Shown here: positions 50,920-58,271 of the stretch, piece after piece | Layout of the letters: every line of letters begins with the position of its first letter | How positions within the stretch are numbered: position 1 is the stretch's first letter | NCBI RefSeq assembly: GCF_000424145.1 | Contig: NZ_AUJI01000022.1 | Location: forward strand, 1 to 64,000 | Length of the DNA stretch: 64,000 nt | Reading direction: 5' to 3' | DNA from: Butyrivibrio sp. AC2005 | GTDB lineage: Bacteria; Bacillota; Clostridia; Lachnospirales; Lachnospiraceae | The notes under the pieces: model-generated | What the model was told of the DNA's origin: nothing | The model's database searches: none | What the model saw: only the letters and a program-made list of their open reading frames with translations | Translations under genes and position numbers: made by a program

Positions 50920-51228
50920 ATGAATGAATATGGAGAAGTTATCATCTACCAAACAGATGATGGCTTAACGAAACTTAATGTAAGTCTTCAAAATGAAACA
51001 GTATGGCTTACTATTGATCAAATGGCAGAATTGTTTCAGAGAGATAAATCTACAATCTCTAGACATATAAATAAGATTTTAAAGAGGGAGAGTTGGTTCG
51101 ATTTGAACTGTTGCATTTTTTGCAACAGAATAGTTATGTCTGTGCAAGACCATCTATATTGCACCTTCACTTGCACCTTTTGCCGGTCAAACTTTGCCAA
51201 ATATTGCCAAGGATTGCCACGAAAATGA
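50920..51228 (+). pseudogene. RhuM-family protein, truncated
   Basis: The first 55 residues match RhuM/virulence-type proteins (GEVIIYQTDDGLTKLNVSLQ, VWLTIDQMAELFQRDKST). After INKILKRE the sequence changes to an unrelated cysteine-rich tail running into the TTGCACC arm repeats. The gene was cut by the right end of the element bounded by site C. ATG 50920 has GGAGGT upstream. Confidence 0.7.
51159..51222 (+). other. Right-end arm repeats before site C
   Basis: TTGCACC at 51159 and 51171, then TTTGCC and three TTGCCA-like motifs at 10-12 base intervals. The TTGCACC pair matches the one after site A. Sites A and C may therefore bound one element of about 2.8 kb. Confidence 0.55.
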
Positions 51229-51296
51229 GAAAAATACGTTGGACAAAAATAGGCTTAAAGCCAGTAAATACGTGAGAATAGAGGTTTTTTACTAAG

Positions 51297-51350
51297 ATGA
51301 TAAAGATATTATTCGTCTGCCACGGCAAGGGTAAAGTTGATAAAGGATAA
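51297..51350 (+). other. Attachment-like site C: 5' stub of the LMW phosphatase gene
   Basis: The stub encodes MIKILFVCHGKGKVDKG and shares TATTCGTCTGCCACGGCAA-like core (one base different at its start) with sites A and B. It ends at TAA 51348. Confidence 0.8.
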
Positions 51351-51495
51351 GCTGGATTGTTTAGGGATGGCGCAGAATTAACGTGCTTTTGTGCATAGGA
51401 GACTACCAAAAAACTACTCTTGGGTTGATTAAAAATTGTTTCCAACATTATGAATAATATTTATGGTAAAATATAGCAAATGCGAGGTAAATGCT

Positions 51496-51675
51496 ATGTG
51501 TGATGTTAAGAAATATGGAGAAATTTACAAGGAAATAATAAAGCTTAATGCTCAAGATACATTACAGCTTGTGCTAGAGAGCGAGACAGAAGATGAGAAG
51601 GATTTCTATGAGATGATAGGAGACTATCTTCTTCAAAAAAAGCAGCAAGAGGTACTAGAGAGGAATACAAACTGA
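51496..51675 (+). CDS. Small protein, putative antitoxin partner of a zeta-like toxin
   Basis: A 59-residue charged helical protein (KYGEIYKEIIKLNAQDTLQL, YEMIGDYLLQKKQQEVLE). ATG 51496 is chosen for GAGG eight bases upstream. It ends one base before the start of a decayed zeta-toxin-like ATPase gene, the layout of a toxin-antitoxin pair. Family assignment comes from context; the sequence alone is not diagnostic. Confidence 0.55.
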   Translation: MCDVKKYGEIYKEIIKLNAQDTLQLVLESETEDEKDFYEMIGDYLLQKKQQEVLERNTN

Positions 51676-51676
51676 A

Positions 51677-51835
51677 ATGAAAAAGTACACTATTGTTGCT
51701 GGCGTCAACGGAGCGGGAAAAACTACTCTTTATGATAACACTGAAGGGTTTAGGAGATTTGCGATTTATAAAGATGGTGTGCTTGTAAGGAAATCTCATA
51801 AAGTTCCGGACTGGTTTGAAAAAGTTTGCATATAA
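51677..51835 (+). pseudogene. Zeta-toxin-like ATPase with internal deletion
   Basis: Residues 1-19 hold the P-loop (YTIVAGVNGAGKTTLY). The next residues (DNTEGFRRFAIYKDGVLVR) belong to the end of the family, so the middle of about 150-200 residues is gone. The frame closes cleanly at TAA 51833, indicating an in-frame or near in-frame deletion. Non-functional as a toxin. Confidence 0.7.
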
Positions 51836-51928
51836 TAATGTCGGGTGAAAAGAGGCTTTGGCGATAGCTATTCTTGAAAACCTCTTAATAAAGAAAACCT
51901 AATATTATTGATAAAACGCAGTATATAG

Positions 51929-51968
51929 GAAGGCTAATCCAAATTGATTTAGGATTGGCCTTCTTTTA
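51929..51968 (+). terminator. Rho-independent terminator
   Basis: GAAGGCTAATCC pairs with GGATTGGCCTTC, followed by TTTT. Confidence 0.75.
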
Positions 51969-52043
51969 ATACAAATAAAAGGAAGCAATTGCATTTTTTA
52001 ATGCCTTGCAGATAAGTCAAGACTGTCCATACTAAAGTCACTT

Positions 52044-52529
52044 ATGGTAGAAGATATGTACGTTGAGCGCCTTGCAGAGCGACTGGAGCTGACCTCTGCC
52101 ACAGTTTCTTTTCACCTGAAAAAACTCGAAGATGCCGGGGCTGTTAAGTCTTACAAAGATCAGTACTATACTATGTACTCCATCAATAAGGATCTTTTTG
52201 AGGTTAATATTATTGATATCTTAAGTGAAAAGACATCTGAGAGTGAACTGCAAAAAGAGCGCGACGATGCATATCGCAAAAAGGTAATCGATGCTTTCTT
52301 TGAATACGGCAAGCTAAAATCTATCCCCAGTCAGCGCAAGAAGGAAAAGATTGTTCTGGAAGAAATCGGAAAAGCATTTAAGAAAGGCAAAAAATATTCT
52401 GAGAAAGAAGTGAACCTGATCATCGCTGATTTCCATGATGACTTCTGTACCATTAGAAGGGATATGGTAGCAGAGGGAATATTGGATAGAAAAGACAGCG
52501 TATATACTATTACTGATACCCTAAAGTAG
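52044..52529 (+). pseudogene. ArsR-HTH/DUF2087 regulator, 5' truncated
   Basis: The frame is open from about 52005 and reads LADKSRLSILKSLMVEDMYV, the usual early part of an ArsR-type helix-turn-helix. The first helix and the start codon are missing, since a stop stands just before. The HTH (LAERLELTSATVSFHLKKLE) is followed by DUF2087 (AFFEYGKLKSIPSQRKKEKI, FHDDFCTIRRDMVAEGI). Translation from ATG 52044 would give 161 residues with part of the HTH lacking support. It could still be folded, so loss of function is likely rather than certain. Confidence 0.6.
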
Positions 52530-52635
52530 ATGCCGGATAATAAGCAGAAAAAACATTGTTATACAGATTTGAAAGATTTGATAGAACTGGCAGAAGGTCA
52601 AATGTTTAGAATATGGGTAATAAATTGTATAGGAA

Positions 52636-52945
52636 TGACTCATATCATTATTTGAAGTATTTAAGTCAACGAATTTGGAAATCTTTTATGACCGCAAATC
52701 GCAATGATTGAAAAATGAATCAATCATATGGTTGGAAATTATTGACCGCAAATGAAGTTATGAAGTTTTTGAGTCATCTGACAATATGATTAGACATGAC
52801 CGCATAATGCATAATTGAATAATGAATCAATTGCAAACACTTATCATCATGACTTCAAATGTAGAGATTGGAAATTGAGTCAATCGTAAGCACTTATCAT
52901 TTTGACTTCAAATGAAGAAAACATCAAATGAAGTCAAACTGCAAA
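52636..52945. repeat. Tandem array of six 53-54 bp degenerate units
   Basis: Units begin with TGAC at 52636, 52689, 52743, 52797, 52850 and 52903, giving periods of 53, 54, 54, 53 and 53. About 30 bases into most units stands a TGAGTCA/TGAATCA heptamer. Units 4 and 5 also share CACTTATCAT. The spacing equals five helical turns. No coding capacity. Confidence 0.75.
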
Positions 52946-52952
52946 GCCAGAA

Positions 52953-52978
52953 AAGAGACCATCACGGTCTCTTTTTCA
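52953..52978 (+). terminator. Rho-independent terminator
   Basis: AAGAGACC, a five-base loop, GGTCTCTT and TTT. It ends the repeat array, so the array may be transcribed. Confidence 0.8.
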
Positions 52979-53010
52979 TTTCTCCGAATATCTCGGAATC
53001 AAAATCCCGC

Positions 53011-53033
53011 ATTACTACTTTTTGACTACTTTT
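53011..53033 (+). other. Arm repeats before site B
   Basis: TTACTACTTTTTGACTACTT: two TNACTACTT motifs 11 bases apart. They resemble TGACTACG-TTTGACTACG at 60520-60541. Confidence 0.45.
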
Positions 53034-53096
53034 CATGTCCATGATTTTCCCAGACATTCCTTTTTATTACACAAACTGTGATATGATAGTTCTGTC

Positions 53097-53148
53097 ACCG
53101 TGATATATGCCGCGTTAAAGCAGACCGTAACGGTGTGCTTTATTTTGA
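53097..53148 (+). promoter_or_regulatory. Attenuator-like leader before site B
   Basis: AAAGCA-ACCGT/ACGGT-TGCTTT followed by TATTTT makes a terminator (53117-53148). CACCGT at 53097 can pair with the same ACGGTG, giving an alternative fold. A TATGAT -10 precedes. It is probably the former leader of the phosphatase gene stub at 53198. Confidence 0.4.
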
Positions 53149-53197
53149 TAAAATGGGCCACTAACCCCGTCCCCCAGGACCAAAAAGGAGCAAAAAA

Positions 53198-53248
53198 ATG
53201 ATAAGAATACTATTCGTCTGCCACGGCAATATATGTACCCGCTTCTAA
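53198..53248 (+). other. Attachment-like site B: 5' stub of the LMW phosphatase gene
   Basis: The stub encodes MIRILFVCHGNICTRF and then TAA. It keeps three more phosphatase residues (NIC) than sites A and C. AAGGAG stands upstream, so this copy keeps a proper ribosome binding site. Confidence 0.8.
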
Positions 53249-53285
53249 AAAGTGGCATAAATAAGCCATTTCCGGGTAGATGGAT

Positions 53286-53314
53286 ATCTGATTTACACCT
53301 CGTTTACAACTTTT
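53286..53314 (+). other. Left-end arm repeats after site B
   Basis: ATCTGATTTACACCTCG followed by TTACAACTTTT; the two TTACA motifs are 11 bases apart. The block is 88 bases after the ATG of site B and aligns with the block after site A. Confidence 0.6.
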
Positions 53315-53415
53315 GATGGTGAACTCCCGACTGTTGTATAAAACGTAACTAAAAATTCAATTATTGTTGGATATATTACGCATTGATTTTATTGTTTATA
53401 AAAGGTATATTTTAT

Positions 53416-53603
53416 TTAAGAAAGCGTGCTTTCTTAAGTGAGGCTAACACTATAATCTGAAACACTTGTCGATTGATGATGCAATCGATAGTTGGCAGGC
53501 AACACTAAAACCTGTACTTTGCTTTATAGCAGTTGGCAGACAACACTAAAATTAGCCATTAAAGAGAGCGAGTCACACAATGGTGTGACCACTCTCTTTT
53601 AAA
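53416..53603 (+). ncRNA. Putative small structured RNA
   Basis: A chain of hairpins: TTAAGAAAGC/GCTTTCTTAA (53416-53437), TCGATTG/CAATCGA (53470-53489), then two copies of GTTGGCAGGCAACACTAAAA-like sequence at 53491 and 53532, and a terminator at 53561-53603 (AAAGAGAG/CTCTCTTT with GTCACAC/GTGTGAC, then T-run). There is no reading frame. It may be an RNA gene or the leader of the gene at 53629. Confidence 0.4.
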
Positions 53604-53628
53604 ATGTAAAGATTTTTTAGGAGCTTAT

Positions 53629-53985
53629 ATGAGCGGATATACCATAGATGAAGCTAGAAGAATTGCTATAAATTGCGCGTAAAGTTATAAATCATCTCTT
53701 GAGGATAAGCAGTTTATCATTATCTATATAGACAAAGATACAAATATGATTAAGCACATAGAAGTTGTTTTTCTCGCAAGAAACTATCAGCATTTAACAG
53801 GTCTTAATATGATTGATGAGGCTGGCAAACTTCTTGATCATCATTCAGAATTCTTTTATAAAAAATGTGTTGAGAAAAAGCTTAGCTGTGATGAAATAGT
53901 AATGCGAATGGATGGAACCACTCAGCTTAAGTGGTACCATCTTTTTTATGTATATTTAACAATTGAAAAAAATATATCCAAATAA
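53629..53985 (+). pseudogene. PBECR4-like nuclease-domain protein with internal stop
   Basis: From ATG 53629 (AGGAG upstream) the frame encodes a 118-residue protein interrupted by TAA at 53680 after 17 codons (INCA-stop-SYKSSLEDKQF). The rest (IEVVFLARNYQHLTGLNMID, VMRMDGTTQLKWYHLFYVYL) resembles the phage barnase-EndoU-colicin-RelE-like family 4. A single base change from AAA to TAA would explain the stop. The family assignment is from memory of the HLTG motif. Confidence 0.55.
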
Positions 53986-54068
53986 TATAATGTCGATTTG
54001 ATATGCAAGTGTGAGTTCATAATTTTTACCTATATATTTGAACTCCATTTATATCAAGGAGGTTATGA

Positions 54069-55355
54069 ATGAATAAAATAAGAAAAGTAGTCGTAGGAAT
54101 AATGTTTTCATTACTGATTATATTTGCTGGCTTGATATTTGTTGGAGATAGTGCTCATGCTGCTTCATCAAATGAAGTGACTATAAAGGTTGCACCAAAA
54201 GCAAAAAAGAAAACAATAACTATCTATGAGGGACAGAAGGTTCAACTAGTTGTTAAAGATGGAAAAAAGAAACTTAAGTCAAATAAATTAACATATAAAT
54301 CTGATAATACGTACTACGCGAAAGTTAGTAAAAAGGGTGTGATTACAGCAAAGAATGGTGGAAAAGTTAAAATTACAGTTACCACAAAAGATAAGAAAAA
54401 AAGTTGTATTATCAATTTGAAAGTAGAAAGACCAATCAGTGCAAGTTCTATTCAGTTGTCTGATGAAGAAATAAATCTGAATCAGGGTCAGACATATAGG
54501 CTTACGGCGGTTATTTTACCTGATAATACTTTTGATAAGACAATAGAATGGGAGTCAAGTGATCCTTCAATAGCTACGGTTACTAACGATGGTGTTGTTA
54601 TAGGTGTTAGCAGTGGAAGGACCTCTATATGGGCATATAATAAGAAAAATGGAGCTTATGTTTCTGATTTTTGCTACGTTAATGTGAAGGGCTATGTATA
54701 CCAAAGTGGTATGGCAGGGGCTAATGTAACATATTCTTTAAGCGGCTATGAGGATGATCTTACACTGGAATTAAGTGGAAGCGGGCTTATGACAAATTAT
54801 AGCGGTGAGAATCAGCCGTGGTATGACTATAAACACCAGATTACAAGAATAGTTGTAAATAACGGAATTACCTCTATTGGTGATTATTCATTTTATTTCT
54901 GTACAGCGCTTAAAACAGTGGATCTTCCAGGTACAGTTTCGAGGATTGGAAAATTGGCATTCTGTGATTGTAAAGAGCTATCAAGTATTACATTGCCAAA
55001 TTCGTTAACAACAATTGATAGTAGGGCATTTTGGGATTGTTACGGTTTGACAAATGTTACAATTCCTGCATCTGTTACATATATGGGAGATGAAGTATTT
55101 CAGGATTGTAAAAATATTACATATGCAAATATTGAAGCGGATTTTTCAACATTACCTGAGGGAATCTTTTGGGGATGTTCAAATCTCTTAAGCGTAAGAA
55201 TTCCAGCTGTTTCATTTGTTGATTCTTTTGCCTTGTATGAATGTCCAAATCTTACTACTATCTATTATCGTGGAACATATGAACAATGGCAGAATGTTCA
55301 ATTTAGTAATTATAATGATTCAATGAATGGAAAAGCTGTATATTACAATTCCTAA
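54069..55355 (+). CDS. Secreted Big_2 / BspA leucine-rich repeat protein
   Basis: A 428-residue exported protein. The signal peptide ends near AHAA. Two Ig-like domains follow: a lysine-rich one (TIYEGQKVQLVVKDGKKKLK) and a Big_2 domain (ISASSIQLSDEEINLNQGQT, SIATVTNDGVVIGVSSG). The second half is built of BspA LRR_5 units (VNNGITSIGDYSFYFCTALK, LPNSLTTIDSRAFWDCYGLT). AAGGAGG precedes ATG 54069. It is the only intact secreted protein in the island and probably mediates binding to a surface or host ligand. A terminator follows. Confidence 0.82.
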   Translation: MNKIRKVVVGIMFSLLIIFAGLIFVGDSAHAASSNEVTIKVAPKAKKKTITIYEGQKVQLVVKDGKKKLKSNKLTYKSDNTYYAKVSKKGVITAKNGGKVKITVTTKDKKKSCIINLKVERPISASSIQLSDEEINLNQGQTYRLTAVILPDNTFDKTIEWESSDPSIATVTNDGVVIGVSSGRTSIWAYNKKNGAYVSDFCYVNVKGYVYQSGMAGANVTYSLSGYEDDLTLELSGSGLMTNYSGENQPWYDYKHQITRIVVNNGITSIGDYSFYFCTALKTVDLPGTVSRIGKLAFCDCKELSSITLPNSLTTIDSRAFWDCYGLTNVTIPASVTYMGDEVFQDCKNITYANIEADFSTLPEGIFWGCSNLLSVRIPAVSFVDSFALYECPNLTTIYYRGTYEQWQNVQFSNYNDSMNGKAVYYNS

Positions 55356-55365
55356 AACAAAAGGG

Positions 55366-55410
55366 GATGGTACTATTTAGCGTTTGGACTAAGTAGTACC
55401 GTCTTTTTTA
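55366..55410 (+). terminator. Rho-independent terminator
   Basis: GATGGTACTATTTAG pairs with CTAAGTAGTACCGTC, followed by TTTTTTATT. Confidence 0.85.
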
Positions 55411-55452
55411 TTGAAAGTTTAGATACCACCTGCCTTGCCAATGATAAAATAG

Positions 55453-55961
55453 TTATATGGCAAAATACAGAAAATAAGAAAATTTAGATATCCACTGAAT
55501 CTTTTACGCGATATATGTAAGACTTGGGGAGCAGATAATCTTCCGGTATCTGCTACTTCAGATGTTAGGACTAATCTTTTGAATGTTGTTAATGGTCTTT
55601 CCAATGACGAGATAGAGCTTATTAGGCTTCGCTATGAGGAGGAGAAGACCTTTGAAGCTCTTTCTGGCTATTATGGAATATCTGCAAGTGCTGTTCGTGG
55701 GCGTATTCTAAGATTTTGAAAGTGCTTGGTACAAAGCAGTATTCTGATATGATCTACAAGCCGCGGAAGGATAAGTGCGAGATTAAGACTCTGGAGGATC
55801 TTAATCTTTCAAATCATGCCTATCGTACACTTTTGCGGAATAATATAACTACTCTGAATGAATTAAGGGAGATTGGACTTGAAGGGATACAGGGATTAAG
55901 GAGCGTAGGGACGAGTACATATAATGAAATACAGAAAAAAGCGGGATTTTTGTGGAGATAA
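55453..55961 (+). pseudogene. Sigma-region-4-like / alpha-CTD-like regulator, frameshifted
   Basis: The first frame (55453-55719) lacks a start codon and encodes a sigma-like helix-turn-helix (LSNDEIELIRLRYEEEKTFE, GYYGISASAVRGRIL). It ends at TGA 55717. One missing A at about 55713 separates it from a second frame (55716-55961) encoding a helix-hairpin-helix domain like the RNA polymerase alpha CTD (LNLSNHAYRTLLRNNITTLN). Restoring the base gives one protein of about 170 residues that joins sigma region 4 and alpha-CTD-like modules. Confidence 0.65.
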
Positions 55962-56032
55962 AAAACGTTGCATTAATGAAAAGGTTTTCTGCAATTCACA
56001 TCATTTTTTCGGACAGTCCCAAAGTCCTGAAA

Positions 56033-56905
56033 TTAGGCTATTTCGTCCAATCTCTTTTTAAAGAACTGTGTTCTGGTGATAATTACAAAGAATAATATAT
56101 CGATTACTATTTCAACAAAATCTACAACCATTGCATAGGTATCACTAAACGGATAAATCATTGCACCGGTTAATATAATGTTCTTAAACATATGTAAAAA
56201 GAAAATCGCAAATACTTTTCTTTTTGCTATCACATAGATTGCTGTATAAGCAAGCGCTGAACACATGCAGCAAACAATGAATGATAAGCTCAGGATTGGA
56301 TTCATCACAAATCTTTGATGCTGTATCTGTGCCGGATAAAAATACAATGGCAGGTGCCATACACCCCAGATAAATCCTATGAAAAGTGACATCTTAAGAA
56401 GCTTTTCCTTATTAAATAAACGGTCTGTTAAGAAGCCTCTCCAACCAAATTCCTCAGAAAAAGGACCTGAAATAATGCCCCAGAAAAGAAAATAGAAAAA
56501 ATACAATGGATTGGATGCAATCAATTTCAATCCTTCAAATCCAAGGTCAGCGCCGCCAAGGCTTTTTGCTATCATTTGTGTCACAAAGCTTTCAAAGCAA
56601 ACCAGGCCCAAAGCTAATAATATAGCTGTAATACATTCCTTATTTGGTATAAAGCATCTTTTCATGAAGTCTTTAATACTATCCTTTGTATAAAAGATAA
56701 GGACAAATATAACTCCGATAAGCGTCGGCATTACACCACCGATTCCAAAGAACAACGATGCAAAATCAAATGAAGAAATTGACGTATTTTCTATATCAAG
56801 CCCCATCATAATTGGCATAAACTGAAACAGCCAAGTTAAGGCTATCGTTATCACCAAATAAAGTATAGTGATTTTCTTATTTTGTTTTTCGTTTTTTAGT
56901 TGCAT
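56033..56905 (-). CDS. CPBP-family intramembrane metalloprotease
   Basis: A 290-residue membrane protein with about eight helices. The CPBP (Abi) motifs are present: FSEEFGWRGFL (EExxxR), GVWHLPLYFYP and FLHMFKN. The catalytic glutamates and histidines are therefore all in place. ATG 56905 is chosen because GGTGGAGG precedes it on the minus strand. In Gram-positive bacteria such proteins occur with bacteriocins, where they give self-immunity or mature peptides. Here two double-glycine leader peptides lie 3 kb away, so a link is possible. It overlaps nothing, and a small membrane protein gene lies upstream. Confidence 0.88.
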   Translation of the reverse strand: MQLKNEKQNKKITILYLVITIALTWLFQFMPIMMGLDIENTSISSFDFASLFFGIGGVMPTLIGVIFVLIFYTKDSIKDFMKRCFIPNKECITAILLALGLVCFESFVTQMIAKSLGGADLGFEGLKLIASNPLYFFYFLFWGIISGPFSEEFGWRGFLTDRLFNKEKLLKMSLFIGFIWGVWHLPLYFYPAQIQHQRFVMNPILSLSFIVCCMCSALAYTAIYVIAKRKVFAIFFLHMFKNIILTGAMIYPFSDTYAMVVDFVEIVIDILFFVIITRTQFFKKRLDEIA

Positions 56906-56932
56906 AAATCCTCCACCCAACTTACATTAAAA

Positions 56933-57364
56933 TTATTTATTGCAATTTCTTTTGATTATTTTTCTTATTCCAAATACCAAAAGAATAACTGCCAAAATCA
57001 GATATACAATCTCCAGATATATCATGAAAAAGATGTAACCCATGTCATCTGACATAGGATAAAACTTTCTAAAAATAATATGATAAAAAAGATGATAATG
57101 ATTGAAAATCGTGAAATGAGTTATCTGGGCTGTAATAAACCCGATAATTACAGATATTATCCCTAAGAAACCTTTATTTTTTTGCAAATCAAAAAATATA
57201 AGCGCTAGGAAACCTATAAGAAAAATGATGCAATAAATGATAAAGCCAAGAAATGATTCTATGTTAAGAAAATCTATAAGCGTTACATATATAACGTCAA
57301 GAATTACCCCAATAATTGCTGCTAACAATATATTGATAACAGAACTCTTCTCTTCCCGTTTCAT
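56933..57364 (-). CDS. Four-helix membrane protein
   Basis: A 143-residue very hydrophobic protein with four predicted helices (about 10-30, 39-58, 66-85, 112-132) and a basic C-terminus (IRKIIKRNCNK). Between helices 3 and 4 is a histidine-rich loop (FTIFNHYHLFYHIIFRKF). It is transcribed just upstream of the CPBP protease gene, 27 bases apart, and probably with it. No family is recognised; an accessory or immunity role with the protease is conceivable. Confidence 0.6.
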   Translation of the reverse strand: MKREEKSSVINILLAAIIGVILDVIYVTLIDFLNIESFLGFIIYCIIFLIGFLALIFFDLQKNKGFLGIISVIIGFITAQITHFTIFNHYHLFYHIIFRKFYPMSDDMGYIFFMIYLEIVYLILAVILLVFGIRKIIKRNCNK

Positions 57365-57473
57365 CTACTCTCCTCACTTTTTATACAGCCCCTTATCAAG
57401 CTTATCAGTTCCCTTTCTTCTGTCAAGATATAAGTTAATAAATAACATAAAAGAGGCTTCACTCAAATGATTA

Positions 57474-57503
57474 AAACCTACGTGGAAATGCGTAGGTTTT
57501 TTT
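57474..57503. terminator. Terminator hairpin
   Basis: AAACCTACG and CGTAGGTTT around an eight-base loop, with T7 on the plus strand. Confidence 0.75.
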
Positions 57504-57566
57504 ATGCTATAAATCCCGGAATTCTGTCTTCAAAATCCCCTTAGTAATTTAGAAGATTTTTTCCAA

Positions 57567-57651
57567 AAAACCGGAAAATCACATCACTCGGATACCTAAC
57601 TAGTAGAGAGGTACGAAATTTTAAATATTTGTTTCTTAAAACCGGAAAATC
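57567..57651 (+). repeat. Direct repeats AAAACCGGAAAATC upstream of xis
   Basis: The 14-mer AAAACCGGAAAATC occurs at 57567-57580 and 57638-57651, 71 bases apart, ahead of the Xis/Int genes. They could be Xis or regulator binding sites. Confidence 0.55.
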
Positions 57652-57732
57652 TATATTCCTCAATTACATAACTATTAGAAAATATTATTTTTTCTCGTTC
57701 ATTTCGAGTAGTTCTGTAATTAAGGAATATAG
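57651..57732 (+). promoter_or_regulatory. Long interrupted inverted repeat before xis
   Basis: CTATATTCCT-AATTACA (57651-57668) pairs with TGTAATT-AGGAATATAG (57715-57732), with a nested CTCG/CGAG hairpin at 57694-57708. It ends 36 bases before the first xis-like start. Likely a regulatory leader or a protein-binding cruciform. Confidence 0.6.
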
Positions 57733-57768
57733 AAGCTTTGTTAACGAGATTATTTAGGGAGGTTCATT

Positions 57769-57978
57769 ATGATAGAAAATAAAAAGACTATGGTGGTTTC
57801 GCTAAGCGAAAAGTATTTGCTTACAGTAAAAGAGGCGGCAGCCTACTTTGGTATTGGTGAGAAGCGAATAAGATTCCTTGTAAATGAGAACCCTGACCTG
57901 GGACTTCATAACGGGGATAGGACCATGGTGCACAGAAGAAAGTTCGAGAAGTACATTGATGAAACTTCTTGTATTTAA
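57769..57978 (+). CDS. Excisionase (Tn916 Xis-like)
   Basis: A 69-residue DNA-binding protein with the winged-helix excisionase layout: SEKYLLTVKEAAAYFGIGEK followed by RIRFLVNENPDLGLHNGDRT. Close in size to Tn916 Xis (67 residues). Xis bends DNA at the element ends and directs the integrase towards excision. AGGGAGG precedes ATG 57769. It is followed by a second small HTH gene and the integrase. Confidence 0.88.
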   Translation: MIENKKTMVVSLSEKYLLTVKEAAAYFGIGEKRIRFLVNENPDLGLHNGDRTMVHRRKFEKYIDETSCI

Positions 57979-58052
57979 TCCCTTTTGTCTGCCGATAGTA
58001 GTTGATAAGCACGGCGCTTAGAGTGATATATAGACAAAAGGAGGAAAGCAGC

Positions 58053-58271
58053 ATGAGAAAACCATCACCAGGGGATAAACGTATTATTACACCGGAGGAA
58101 GCAATTACATTTTATGTACTTAGCAGAAGAAAAATGTGGAAGCTGATGGATGAGCATACAGACTTTACAGTTAAGTACTATGACGGCAGAAACCTCATAA
58201 TACGAGCAGAATTTGAAAAATACTTAGAAAATCATCCAGAACTGCGGAGGAGGGCATATGGCAAAAGGTAG
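58053..58271 (+). CDS. Second excisionase-like helix-turn-helix protein
   Basis: A 72-residue basic protein. ITPEEAITFYVLSRRKMWKL is a MerR/Xis-like helix-turn-helix and AEFEKYLENHPELRRRAYGK the tail. ATG 58053 follows AAAGGAGG. It overlaps the integrase start by 14 bases, so the two are translationally coupled. Having two Xis-like genes in series is less usual than the single one of Tn916; one may act as regulator. Confidence 0.75.
   Translation: MRKPSPGDKRIITPEEAITFYVLSRRKMWKLMDEHTDFTVKYYDGRNLIIRAEFEKYLENHPELRRRAYGKR

Noticed and set aside
53440..53555. Possible CRISPR array from repeated GTTGGCA...ACTAAAA
   Set aside because: Only two good copies, about 20-base repeats with a 41-base period, no spacer-length regularity and no cas genes in the window.
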